Source: Nostoc sp. NMS9 (GTDB lineage: Bacteria > Cyanobacteriota > Cyanobacteriia > Cyanobacteriales > Nostocaceae). Taken from it: DNA of 64,000 bases. Shown here in pieces: positions 19,010-27,644 of this stretch. Position 1 is the first letter of the stretch. Each line of letters starts with the position of its first letter. Location of the stretch: NCBI RefSeq assembly GCF_017114995.1, contig NZ_JABXKL010000028.1, forward strand, positions 1-64,000, written 5' to 3'. The position numbers and the translations under genes were made by a program. The notes beneath the pieces were generated by a model that was not told the origin of the DNA, made no database searches, and was given only the letters and a program-made list of their open reading frames with translations.

Positions 19010-19477
19010 TTGAGTACAGTCTTGAATAGCCAAAACTACGCTCTCTTGGATCTGTCTTCCAAAGTGGAATACGCGCTGCTGGCACTCTTAGAACTGGCAA
19101 GCCACCACGGAAAAAAACTTCCTCTAACAATGAGCGAGATCGTTGCCAAGCAACCCATACCTGAGCGCTATCTGGAACAAATTTTGACTAACCTCCGGCG
19201 TGCTGGTGTGGTGCAGAGTCAACGCGGCTCTAAAGGAGGTTTCGTTTTAGTTCGTGAACCTTGGCAGATTACAATACTTGAAATTGTCACTTTGGTCGAA
19301 GGCGAGCGGAAAGAGAAAGATACCTCTGACTCTCCGACTCTAGAAAAGACTCTGGTTTATGAAGTTTGGGAGCAAGCTAACGCTGCCTCAATTGAAGTTT
19401 TGGGTCGTTATACACTCCAAGACTTGTGCGACGAAAGAGAAACTCGCGCCCAGCAGAGTCCAATGTATTATATTTAG
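19010..19477 (+). CDS. Rrf2-family regulator, CymR-like
   Basis: The 155-residue winged-helix protein begins at a TTG (no ATG is available upstream of the domain). The Rrf2 motifs KVEYALLALLELA, PIPERYLEQILTNLRRAGVV and SQRGSKGGF are clear. The three-cysteine cluster that binds Fe-S in IscR is missing; a single Cys near the C-terminus remains. It sits 18 bases upstream of cysK, and in Bacillus the Rrf2 protein CymR works as a complex with CysK to repress cysteine genes. A comparable role here is an inference from context. Confidence 0.88.
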   Translation: MSTVLNSQNYALLDLSSKVEYALLALLELASHHGKKLPLTMSEIVAKQPIPERYLEQILTNLRRAGVVQSQRGSKGGFVLVREPWQITILEIVTLVEGERKEKDTSDSPTLEKTLVYEVWEQANAASIEVLGRYTLQDLCDERETRAQQSPMYYI

Positions 19478-19495
19478 ACACGACGGAGTACCCCC

Positions 19496-20458
19496 ATGCG
19501 GATAGCGAAAGATATCACAGAGTTAATCGGCCGAACTCCTTTAGTTCAATTAAACAAGATTCCCCAAGCTTCAGGAGCGGTTGCTCGGATTGTGGTGAAG
19601 CTAGAAAGCATGAATCCAGCATCTTCTGTCAAAGACCGGATTGGCGCGAGTATGGTGGAAGCGGCAGAAGAAGCAGGCTTGATTCACCCCGGAAAAACTG
19701 TTTTAGTAGAGCCAACTTCTGGAAATACAGGAATTGCGCTAGCGATGGTGGCAGCTGCCAAGGGCTACCATCTCATTCTAACGATGCCTGACACAATGAG
19801 CCACGAAAGACGATCCATGCTCAAAGCTTATGGCGCTCAACTAGAGTTAACGCCAGGAGTAGAAGGAATGCGAGGAGCGATCGCTCATGCAGAGCAGCTT
19901 GTAGCTAAAACGCCCAATGCTTATATGTTGCAGCAGTTCCGCAACCCTGCTAACCCAAAAGTTCACGCCGAAACCACAGCCGAAGAAATTTGGAATGATA
20001 CCGATGGAGAGGTAGATATTCTCGTGGCGGGAGTGGGTACTGGTGGGACGATTACGGGAGTTGCAGAAGTTATTAAAAAACGAAAGCCGAGTTTTAAAGC
20101 GATCGCAGTTGAACCAAGCAACAGTCCGGTATTAACAGGTGGTAAATCAGGGCCTCATAAAATCCAGGGTATTGGCGCGGGATTTATCCCAGCAATTTAC
20201 CGAAAAGAAGTGGTGGATGAAGTAATTCAGGTAGCCGATGAGCAAGCGATCGCTTACAGCCGTCGCCTAGCAAAAGAAGAAGGATTGCTATCGGGGATTT
20301 CTACTGGCGCTGCTTTATACGCGGCTATTCAAGTGGCACAACGGCCAGAAAATGCAGGTCGCCTCATCGTCATGATCCAGCCTAGCTTCGGCGAACGCTA
20401 CCTCAGCACCTCACTGTTCAAAGACCCAGAGGAGAATGAGTGGTTGAGTAAAGTTTAA
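19496..20458 (+). CDS. cysK: Cysteine synthase A (O-acetylserine sulfhydrylase)
   Basis: The 320-residue PLP enzyme joins sulfide and O-acetylserine to make cysteine. Seen are the PLP lysine in [11 protein letters not shown], the phosphate or substrate loop [11 protein letters not shown], the GTGGTITGV loop and the LSGISTGAA loop. Length and motifs match CysK. The ATG at 19496 lies 18 bases after the Rrf2 gene, so they form one operon. CysK likely also binds the CysE C-terminus. Confidence 0.96.
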   Translation: MRIAKDITELIGRTPLVQLNKIPQASGAVARIVVKLESMNPASSVKDRIGASMVEAAEEAGLIHPGKTVLVEPTSGNTGIALAMVAAAKGYHLILTMPDTMSHERRSMLKAYGAQLELTPGVEGMRGAIAHAEQLVAKTPNAYMLQQFRNPANPKVHAETTAEEIWNDTDGEVDILVAGVGTGGTITGVAEVIKKRKPSFKAIAVEPSNSPVLTGGKSGPHKIQGIGAGFIPAIYRKEVVDEVIQVADEQAIAYSRRLAKEEGLLSGISTGAALYAAIQVAQRPENAGRLIVMIQPSFGERYLSTSLFKDPEENEWLSKV

Positions 20459-20732
20459 TTCAGGTGGGGTCTGAATCCCCATCTGCGAAACTCCCCTTGT
20501 CTCTTTCTTCAATTCTGCGGCTCAGAGCTACTGTCCACTAAGGGTGGACTAAAATTTTCTTTTTCACAAAGTTTAGCGATCGCTTAAAATCTAGGACTCA
20601 ACGACAGTATGTAACCGTTGCGGAATAGATGTTGAACACGAACACTCAACAACCATGCGTTGATAAGCCAGTAATCGAAGAATTTGTCACTCAAGGTAAA
20701 CGCATTTTAATCAAAATCTAAAATTGGCTGGG

Positions 20733-21443
20733 TTATCTACTAGAATTTTCGCCAATTTCATCGGCACTTTCATTATTTTTCACCAAAATCATCAAACAGA
20801 TACTACTAGCAGCTAGCTTTATTGGACTTAAAGCTTCACTTTTTAATACAATAAAAACGCCTAATCCGATAAGAACAAAAGGCACAAGATTATTAATGTA
20901 GTGAGTAAATACTTCAGCTATGACTCTGTTGTTAATTAATTTATATGCAGCGTAGCACCAAACTCCTAACAATAAAAAAAATAATCCGATAATTACCAAA
21001 AAAGTCTCTAAGTTGCAGCTAGCAAATAAAGGCACATAGATACTAATATTATCGCTACCATTGGCAATGGTAACAGCAGCTACACTATAAGTTTGGGGAG
21101 AAAAAAAGCTAGGAATTGTTGATATTTCAGCTTCTTCTGTGGCAGCTATAATTTCTTTTGATAAATCTTCTTCTCGATTCACTAAGCTACTGATACCTAT
21201 GGACATTGGTAGTAAACCAAGTAATCCAATCCAGTTTTTTGATAAAACTAATCCCCCAAATAAACCTGGAAGACTAAGGATTAACAGAATTATAAAACCT
21301 AGAAACTGACCAGCAACTATATGCCGGGGGCGAAAGTTAGTATTTATTTGAGAAAAAAATAATAATAAAATGACAATATCATCAATGTTAGTGGCAATGA
21401 ACGCAATTGCCCCTGTAGTAATTGCAGTAACTAACTCGTTCAT
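20733..21443 (-). CDS. Cadmium resistance (CadD-family) transporter
   Basis: The 236-residue membrane protein has about six helices. The family start AFIATNIDDIVILLLFFSQ contains the paired Asp residues expected in this LysE-like superfamily. The QTYSVAAVTIANGSDNISIYVP segment repeats the motif in the second half. Members export cadmium or similar cations. The gene is divergent from a paralogue at 21663, with the intergenic region holding a dispersed repeat. The start at 21443 is the only ATG before the conserved region. Confidence 0.88.
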   Translation of the reverse strand: MNELVTAITTGAIAFIATNIDDIVILLLFFSQINTNFRPRHIVAGQFLGFIILLILSLPGLFGGLVLSKNWIGLLGLLPMSIGISSLVNREEDLSKEIIAATEEAEISTIPSFFSPQTYSVAAVTIANGSDNISIYVPLFASCNLETFLVIIGLFFLLLGVWCYAAYKLINNRVIAEVFTHYINNLVPFVLIGLGVFIVLKSEALSPIKLAASSICLMILVKNNESADEIGENSSR

Positions 21444-21564
21444 ATTTTAAGATAAAGAAGAATTCAGGAGTCAGTAATCATTACTGTGTCATTTTAAATC
21501 TAAGTTGTGCCAGAAGGTTAAAATGATTCGTGATTGATAATGACGCGCGAGTATTTCGCCAATA

Positions 21565-21612
21565 ATTACGAATTACGTTAGCGTAGCGGTAGCGAGAAAC
21601 GAGCGTCATTAC
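21565..21612. repeat. Dispersed repeat nested in an AT-rich direct repeat
   Basis: The core GTTAGCGTAGCGGTAGCGAG plus AAACGAGCGT is flanked on both sides by ATTACGAATTA, consistent with insertion into a short heptamer tract. Confidence 0.6.
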
Positions 21613-21662
21613 GAATTAGTGAATTTGGTATGGTGGTAAATCGTAGATTCTAAAAATCCAGC

Positions 21663-22325
21663 ATGAGTCAGCTAGGAACAGCCTTCAGTGAAGGGATAAT
21701 TGCCTTCGTCGCCACTAACATAGATGACATCATTATCTTGTTAATATTTTTTTCACAAATAGATGCTAATTTTCGGCGGCGGCATATCTTACTTGGTCAA
21801 TATCTGGGTTTTACAGCCATTATCATCGCTAGCTTACCAGGATTTTTTGGTGGATTGGTTGTACAGCGAGAATGGATAGGATTGCTCGGACTACTACCAA
21901 TAGCAATTGGTATTCAGCAATTAATATCTAGAAAAGAAGAAACTATAACAGTTCAGACAGTCAGTAGTGATTTTAGGCAGTCTACACCTACGAACCCAGT
22001 ATTGTCTTTTATTTTGAGTGTTTTGCATCCCCAAACCTATAAAGTGGCAGCAGTAACGATCGCTAATGGTGGTGACAATATTAGTATATATATCCCTTTG
22101 TTCGCAGGTCACGATCTGGCCAGCTTGGGAGTAATTTTAAGTATATTTTTTATCATGGTAGGTGTTTGGTGTGCGATCGCTTATTTTTTAAGCCGTCAAC
22201 CTACCATTGCTGATATTTTAAGTCGCTACGGTAACGCTGTTGTACCTTTTGTGTTAATTGGCTTGGGTCTGTTCATTATGTATGAACGAGGTACATTCAC
22301 TCTACTACCTTGGGTGAGAAGTTAA
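21663..22325 (+). CDS. Cadmium resistance (CadD-family) transporter, paralogue
   Basis: The 220-residue membrane protein has the same layout as the gene at 20733: AFVATNIDDIIILLIFFSQ near the start and KVAAVTIANGGDNISIYIP in the second half. The pair is divergently arranged. The two share enough that they probably arose by duplication, but they differ in the central loop. The substrate is not deducible from sequence alone; cadmium is the family name-giver. Confidence 0.88.
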   Translation: MSQLGTAFSEGIIAFVATNIDDIIILLIFFSQIDANFRRRHILLGQYLGFTAIIIASLPGFFGGLVVQREWIGLLGLLPIAIGIQQLISRKEETITVQTVSSDFRQSTPTNPVLSFILSVLHPQTYKVAAVTIANGGDNISIYIPLFAGHDLASLGVILSIFFIMVGVWCAIAYFLSRQPTIADILSRYGNAVVPFVLIGLGLFIMYERGTFTLLPWVRS

Positions 22326-22550
22326 TTAACGTTGGATTTTGAATGCTGGATTTGGTGGGATTGAAGAAAAGGCAGGGGAGCAAGGGGGATAGAACAGAAT
22401 TGGGATTCAACCCCACCAGTAGCAAGAACGGGGTGAATGGAGGTTTGATTTTTAATGTAAAGCAAACTTGACATAAAGACAAGTTAGGTTTACGATAAAA
22501 TTCAGGCAAGGCAAAAACTATGCAGACACACTGGTTTTTTCAGCCAAGCA

Positions 22551-23699
22551 ATGCAAAATCGTTTACGTTTTCTGAGAACTCAACGCAATTGGTCACAGGC
22601 GGAATTAGCAAAAATTTTGGGCGTGAGTCGTCAAACCATCAATGCTATTGAAGTTGGTAAATACGACCCTAGTTTGTCCTTAGCGTTCAAAATTGCTCAA
22701 ATATTCCGCTGTCCACTGCCATTTATCTTCTTAACAGAGGAGAGGTCTATGTTTGAAAGATTTACTGCGAAAGCATACCGGGCGATCGTGCTGGCACAAG
22801 GCGAAGGTGAGCGCTTAGGACATCAATTTGTAGGTACTGAACAGATTTTGATTGGATTAATTGCAGAAGGTAATGGTCTTGCTGCTAAGGTTCTCAAGTC
22901 TTTTGATATCAACCTTGAAACTGTTCAAACTGAAGTAGAAAAAATTATTGGTCGCGGTACTGGAATTCAAGGTGTGGAATATCCCTTTACTCCTAAAGGA
23001 AAGCAAGTTTTGGACTTTGCGATAGAAGAATCTCTAAGATTAGGTCACACATTCATTGGTACAGAGCATCTTCTACTAGGTGTGCTAGGGGTAACAGATG
23101 GAGTAGCAGTCAGAGTGCTAGAAAAGCTAGACGTAAATCTTCAGAATCTTTGGCAAGAAGTGCTAAGAGAAATCACATCTCTGAACATCCCATCAGCAAC
23201 TATTATTCCTAGTAGAAACTTTAGCCATGAAGATGAATTGAGCGATTCCCCACCTGATTTTACCTCTGGTGAAATTAGCGCTCGATTTTGTGCATTTTTA
23301 TTTTCCTGGGTAGAGCCTCGTCAGCTAGGGCATATTATTGGCTCTAAAGGTGGATTTCAGTTACCCAATGGAGAGATAGTTGCGCCGCGGATCTCGTTCT
23401 TTTCACGGGAACGCTTGAAGCGGGTGCCGCGAACTTATCCTGAATTGGTGCCTGATTTAGTAGTAGAAATTAAATCTGCCTTTGACCGACTGGCATCTGT
23501 GCAACAAACGATCCAAAGATTCTTAGACTTGGGAGTGAGAATAGCGCTATTGATTGACCCAGATGCTCAGACCGTGAGTGTTTATCGTCCTAGCAGTAAA
23601 GTGACGGTGTTAGGGAATAGTGAAAAGCTCACTGTCTCAGACTTGTTCCCTGAGTGGGAACTCTTAGTATCCGAACTTTGGCCTCCCATGTTTGATTGA
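22551..23699 (+). CDS. XRE - Clp N-domain - Uma2 nuclease-like fusion protein
   Basis: The 382-residue protein joins three unrelated modules. Residues 1-66 are an XRE-type helix-turn-helix (WSQAELAKILGVSRQTINAIE), similar to small YozG-like regulators. Residues 67-210 match the ClpC N-terminal double repeat; they begin at a Met where ClpC itself starts (MFERFTAKAYRAIVLAQ) and contain two copies of the LGHxFxGTE motif. Residues 237-377 are a Uma2-type PD-(D/E)XK nuclease-like domain (GGFQLPNGE, PDLVVEIKS, LIDPDAQTVSVYRP). The usual first acidic residue of the APD motif is replaced by Arg280, while E306 and K308 are kept, so nuclease activity is doubtful. No partner gene is adjacent. Confidence 0.85.
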   Translation: MQNRLRFLRTQRNWSQAELAKILGVSRQTINAIEVGKYDPSLSLAFKIAQIFRCPLPFIFLTEERSMFERFTAKAYRAIVLAQGEGERLGHQFVGTEQILIGLIAEGNGLAAKVLKSFDINLETVQTEVEKIIGRGTGIQGVEYPFTPKGKQVLDFAIEESLRLGHTFIGTEHLLLGVLGVTDGVAVRVLEKLDVNLQNLWQEVLREITSLNIPSATIIPSRNFSHEDELSDSPPDFTSGEISARFCAFLFSWVEPRQLGHIIGSKGGFQLPNGEIVAPRISFFSRERLKRVPRTYPELVPDLVVEIKSAFDRLASVQQTIQRFLDLGVRIALLIDPDAQTVSVYRPSSKVTVLGNSEKLTVSDLFPEWELLVSELWPPMFD

Positions 23700-23724
23700 G
23701 ACAGTTTAATATTATCGAGTCCTG

Positions 23725-24543
23725 TCAAACCTGATGAACTAATTTCCAACTTACCATCATCAAAATGGTATAAATGATAAACCGTAGTGGGCGTTGCGGA
23801 GCTACCTGGCAGATTTTAGCACCTACTAACACCCCTGGAACAGAGCCTAGCCATATAGGTACTACCAGACTCCAATCAACTGTTCCCAAACTCAGATGAC
23901 CGAGAGCTGTAAACAACAGTAAAATTGCTGCGTGTGAAATATCTGTACCGACTAACTTTCGGGCATCAAGCCGGAAAAACCCAATCAGCACTAGGGCAAA
24001 CATTGAACCAGAAGAGACGCTAGTTAGACCAACCAAACAGCCTAAAATTGCTCCTAAAGTGATTGTTAGGAAGCGATCAAAATTAGTTTCTAAGTCTAAC
24101 TTCGGCAGTTCAGGTAAATTAAATTTGGGGAAAAAAGTCAATAACAACAATTGCACTAGTGCTAATACTGTTACCAGCAAAATCATCCCGCCAAGCAAAC
24201 GCAGCAAGATATTATCCAGGTTATACTCACCTGTACGTTTAATGAAGTGCAAAATCCCCACTCCGAACAGTGAGCCTGGAACACTCCCAAATGCCAGCCA
24301 TTTAACAACTTCTGTGTCAAGAGTTTTCTGTTCCCAATGCTTGACACTACCAACAATTTTCATCAATGTGGCGGCGACAACATCAGAACTCACAGCGATA
24401 GAAGGCGGAACCTGAAAAACAAAAATTAACATTGGCGTGATCAAAGAGGCTCCGCCAATTCCTGTTAAACCAACGATGATACCAACAAAAAAGCTTAAGA
24501 ACGGTAGTAATAAATAGTGCATACTCTTCGGGGGTTTCAACAA
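23725..24543 (-). CDS. TauE/SafE-family sulfite or anion exporter
   Basis: The 272-residue membrane protein has about eight helices. The two family half-motifs are seen: GIIVGLTGIGGASLITPMLIF near the start and GCLVGLTSVSSGSMFALVLIG in the second half. TauE/SafE proteins move sulfite, sulfonates or organic anions. The nearby sulfur genes make sulfur compounds plausible, but the link is weak because four unrelated genes intervene. The start at 24543 (or 24522, MHYLLLP) is uncertain by seven residues. It runs convergent to the XRE-ClpN-Uma2 gene. Confidence 0.85.
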   Translation of the reverse strand: MLKPPKSMHYLLLPFLSFFVGIIVGLTGIGGASLITPMLIFVFQVPPSIAVSSDVVAATLMKIVGSVKHWEQKTLDTEVVKWLAFGSVPGSLFGVGILHFIKRTGEYNLDNILLRLLGGMILLVTVLALVQLLLLTFFPKFNLPELPKLDLETNFDRFLTITLGAILGCLVGLTSVSSGSMFALVLIGFFRLDARKLVGTDISHAAILLLFTALGHLSLGTVDWSLVVPIWLGSVPGVLVGAKICQVAPQRPLRFIIYTILMMVSWKLVHQV

Positions 24544-25281
24544 TTAGTTATCAGTTATCAAAGTCCTGTTGAGTTTCCCACTTCTATAAGTGAGCAGCGT
24601 CGGTAAGGGTTGATTAAATCCCCAAACGAAGCCTTGATAACTGTTCACTGACTTAACTACGAGCACTTAGAGAGCAGCAACTCAGCCAAACTATAGCCCA
24701 GTGGTAGACAGAGAGCTAGTTATGGCAAGTTATTGTCTTTCTCAAGGATTCCTGGACAACTTAAAACCTGTGTGGAAGCTTTTGTAAGCATGACAACTGG
24801 CATTTAGCTCAAACAGACTTTGATAACTGCTTATTGGTCAGTCGCTCTGCTAAACTCAACTTCTAACTAGGTTTTTCTACAGTTTTACATACAAAAGCAC
24901 ATAAGGCGATGCACTTACCGTATTTTACTCGTAAGCACGATTAAACGTCTAGCGTATTCGCGTTGTATATTGTTCAATTATCTGGATAATACACCGCAGT
25001 CAGTCAAACCCATTACGGACTAGTTGCTAAAAAATTTACCTACAAGTTAATAACCATAGGGATAATTCCAAACTTTGTGGAGATGCGATATATCGCATTT
25101 ACGTTGCAATTAGGCAACATCCTGAAAGTGATTACAATACTCAAGGTCAAGCGTTGAAAAAAACTTGACTTGCAAGCAACTATCATGCTATTTTAAATCA
25201 AACCATTCGGTCGGTAATATTTTATTTACAGCAATTTTCAATTCAATAAACTCCCTACTCCTTAATATCAAAATCGCTGTA
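24544..25281. other. Long spacer without a supported gene
   Basis: I see no convincing gene. A longer frame of the TetR gene begins at 25165, but its first 39 codons lack homology. The end holds a possible operator (25199-25216). Confidence 0.5.
25199..25216. promoter_or_regulatory. Possible TetR operator
   Basis: ACCATTCGGTCGGT is an imperfect inverted repeat in the leader of the TetR gene. Similar half sites occur after the stop of that gene (GACCGAGCAG near 25878) and after the thioesterase gene (TGTTCGGTTTGT near 26396). Autoregulation is an inference. Confidence 0.35.
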
Positions 25282-25869
25282 ATGTCTAAAGGCGAAGAAA
25301 CAAAAACCAGAATTCTTCAGCAAGCAGCCGAACTGTTTAATCAACAGGGGTATGCAGGTTCATCGATGTCAGACATTATGCGTGTAACTGGATTGCAGAA
25401 AGGAGGAATTTACAATCACTTCCAAAGCAAAGATGATCTTGCACTACAGGCTTTTGATTTTGCGATCGCTCGCATTAAGCAGCATACTAGATTTGCATTA
25501 CGAAGCAAACACCACGCAGTAGAACGTCTGCAAGCAATCATTGGGGTATTTAGTAGCTTCGCAGAAAATCCACCGATCAAGGGAGGGTGTCCACTGCTAA
25601 ATACTGCTGTGGAAAGTGATGATGCTCATCCGGCGTTGCGAGAACGTGCTCAACAAGCGATGAACTCTTGGCTGCATCTAATTTGTCGAATTATTGAAAA
25701 AGGAATTGAAAAGGGTGAAATTCGCCCGGAAGTGAGTACTGATGAAATCGCTACCATCATCATCGCAATGCTGGAAGGAGGCATAATGATGAGCAAGCTT
25801 TATGGAGATTCAATTCATATGCATAGGGTAATTAATCACCTGAATCAATACTTGGAAACTTCTCTTTAA
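25282..25869 (+). CDS. TetR/AcrR-family transcriptional regulator
   Basis: The protein has 195 residues from ATG 25282. The N-terminal helix-turn-helix is clear (TRILQQAAELFNQQGYAG, MRVTGLQKGGIYNHFQSKDDL). The C-terminal ligand domain contains the PIKGGCPLLNTAVESDD segment typical of the subgroup with a conserved GGCP motif. The gene is followed 41 bases later by a hotdog thioesterase on the same strand, a plausible target. It probably represses itself and the neighbour in response to a small molecule that cannot be named. Confidence 0.9.
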   Translation: MSKGEETKTRILQQAAELFNQQGYAGSSMSDIMRVTGLQKGGIYNHFQSKDDLALQAFDFAIARIKQHTRFALRSKHHAVERLQAIIGVFSSFAENPPIKGGCPLLNTAVESDDAHPALRERAQQAMNSWLHLICRIIEKGIEKGEIRPEVSTDEIATIIIAMLEGGIMMSKLYGDSIHMHRVINHLNQYLETSL

Positions 25870-25910
25870 TTGAACAGACCGAGCAGTATGAAAAAATATC
25901 AAGAGAAATA

Positions 25911-26354
25911 ATGCTAGTAAATAACAACTTACACAGACCATTAGAAGTAATATTAGCAATTCCTGTAAAAACATACGACATTGATTTTATGGGAATTGTG
26001 AGTAATATTGTGTATATCAGATGGCTAGAGGATTTACGTCTAAAGTTTTTAGATGAACATTGGCAACTCAACCAACAAATTGAGCTAGGATATACACCGA
26101 TTCTAGCTGGGACTGAAATTGAATATAAACGTCCAATAAAGATTATTGATAAAGTGATTGGACGTTTATGGCTGAGTGGTTTAGGACGCTTAAAGTGGAC
26201 TGTGCAAGCTGAAATTTTATCTAACAATGAGTTAGCAGCAGTGGCTAGCCAGAAGGGTGGTTTTGTCAGTCTGCAAAATAATCGTCTGATTCCCATTCCA
26301 GAGGAATTACAGAAAAAATATTTACAGTATCAACTAGGGATTCAGAAAATTTAA
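25911..26354 (+). CDS. Acyl-CoA thioesterase, YbgC/4HBT hotdog fold
   Basis: The 147-residue protein has the family signature TYDIDFMGIVSNIVYIRWLED, where the catalytic Asp lies in the YDIDFMG stretch, and IEYKRPIKIIDKV in the central strand. The usual pattern is TDxxGVVYHxNY; here the His position is Ile and the Tyr is kept, a noticeable deviation. Members hydrolyse acyl-CoA or 4-hydroxybenzoyl-CoA. It is likely co-transcribed with the TetR gene upstream. Confidence 0.84.
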   Translation: MLVNNNLHRPLEVILAIPVKTYDIDFMGIVSNIVYIRWLEDLRLKFLDEHWQLNQQIELGYTPILAGTEIEYKRPIKIIDKVIGRLWLSGLGRLKWTVQAEILSNNELAAVASQKGGFVSLQNNRLIPIPEELQKKYLQYQLGIQKI

Positions 26355-26553
26355 TCATTAGGAATACTTCAATATTTTTTTGAGTTTTTACAGACTGTTC
26401 GGTTTGTAAACATAATCTGGACTATAATACCGATTCTTCATAAATATGCGAAAAAACCCCACTGCCTGCGGTACCTCCCCTTGGTAAGAGCAAATTGGGA
26501 AGGGTCATCTCCAATTCGCAATTGACAATTCGCAATTCGCAATTATTACCCCA

Positions 26554-26775
26554 CAACTGAAGTTCTACCGTGTATACACAAGTCGAGTTGGGAACCAAAT
26601 CGACGAAAAACAACGGAAAATTCTTTTTAAAATCCTTGATTTTTCGTTATACCTCTATCAATAAGCTTCGACTATTGATAATCAGTTTACTGAACTCAAA
26701 GCCTTGCCTAACAAGGCTTGTATCTTACCAAGCAAGGATTTTAGGACTTGTGTATACACCGTAGCAACTGAAGTT
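26554..26775. mobile_element. 200-bp MITE with 20-bp inverted ends and 11-bp target duplication
   Basis: The element spans 26565-26764. Its left end CTACCGTGTATACACAAGTC is the inverse of the right end GACTTGTGTATACACCGTAG with one mismatch in 20. Both sides are flanked by the identical direct repeat CAACTGAAGTT (26554-26564 and 26765-26775). The interior has no gene. This is the structure of a non-autonomous transposable element with its target-site duplication preserved. The parent transposase family is unknown. Confidence 0.85.
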
Positions 26776-26869
26776 GGGGGCTTGAACATTGATACTACGT
26801 GTTTTTTATTTTTTCATCAATATGCAGAGTATGGGAACGAGGAAAATCTCATCAAGCTTAGGTTTTTAG

Positions 26870-26889
26870 GACTTGTGTGTACACCGTAG
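26870..26889. repeat. Solitary MITE end
   Basis: GACTTGTGTGTACACCGTAG differs by one base from the right end of the adjacent MITE and has the same orientation. No matching left end is visible, so it looks like a remnant of a second insertion. Confidence 0.7.
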
Positions 26890-27001
26890 ACAAGCAAGGA
26901 GGGGAGACCAAGTGTAGCTTAAGCTGTTTGGGGTTATTCGGGTTTAATAAGCAATCAAGCGGACATGATATCAGAGTCAAATATTCACAAATATTGTGTT
27001 G

Positions 27002-27028
27002 AGTTGGCAAACAGCCAACTTTTTTATT
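27002..27028 (+). terminator. Rho-independent terminator-like hairpin
   Basis: The arms AGTTGGC and GCCAACT enclose AAACA and are followed by a T6 tract. No gene ends just upstream on this strand, so it may belong to a repeat or to an unrecognised transcript. Confidence 0.6.
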
Positions 27029-27644
27029 GTCAATCTCGTAAATATACGGGAACTTCTTGTTTTGAGTTTTGGTCACTTTATGTCACTTTGAACAGCAAAG
27101 TGGTTCTGACTCCAATAGATTAGGTATAGTCCAACTCAGGCATTGCAGCCTTATATGTCGTCCAATTTAACTGACCCTAACTCTTCGGTAAACCATTGTA
27201 CCCATCCAAAGGTATGTACAAATGCTGTTATCCGTTGTCAGCTTTTCCTGAATTGTCTTTATATATACAATAATTATACTTTGTTAGTCAGATTAACGCA
27301 GACTTAAAGCACTTTTAAATCGCTAAAATGGATGTTTGCTTATGGAAAAATTTCGTCATATCCAACCAAATATTACCATAATTCTTTATATGTATACTAA
27401 AAGTTTATGAAAGCTATATCAAACGACACGTCAAACACTTTTGCACCCAAAAACCTCTATACTAGACTAGACTTTGATAAATTTGAGAGTTTTGTTAATT
27501 GCAACACCAAAACTATCAATTTTTAGATGAAATACTAGCGTATCTTATAGTCTATAGTTTTTAAGGTTTAGTCAAAACTATATCCAGTATCATCAAAAAA
27601 CTGCAAACTTCATGTGGTGCAAAAATCAAGTGGGGAGTGAAAAC

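Larger units (their letters stand above)
26355..27644. other. Repeat-rich spacer
   Basis: No supported gene in almost 1.3 kb. It holds heptamer tracts (CAATTCG, 26510-26546), a 200-bp MITE (26565-26764), a solitary related end (26870-26889), a terminator (27002-27028), a hairpin CACTTTG/CAAAGTG near 27080-27100, and an AT-rich leader for the next gene. Confidence 0.6.

Noticed and set aside
20629..20721. 30-codon frame after cysK (begins MLNTNTQQPCVDKP)
   Set aside because: Too short and without a ribosome site or known family; could be a small protein, but there is no positive evidence.
26570..26889. Short frames of about 60 codons in the MITE region
   Set aside because: They result from the inverted ends and have no protein features.
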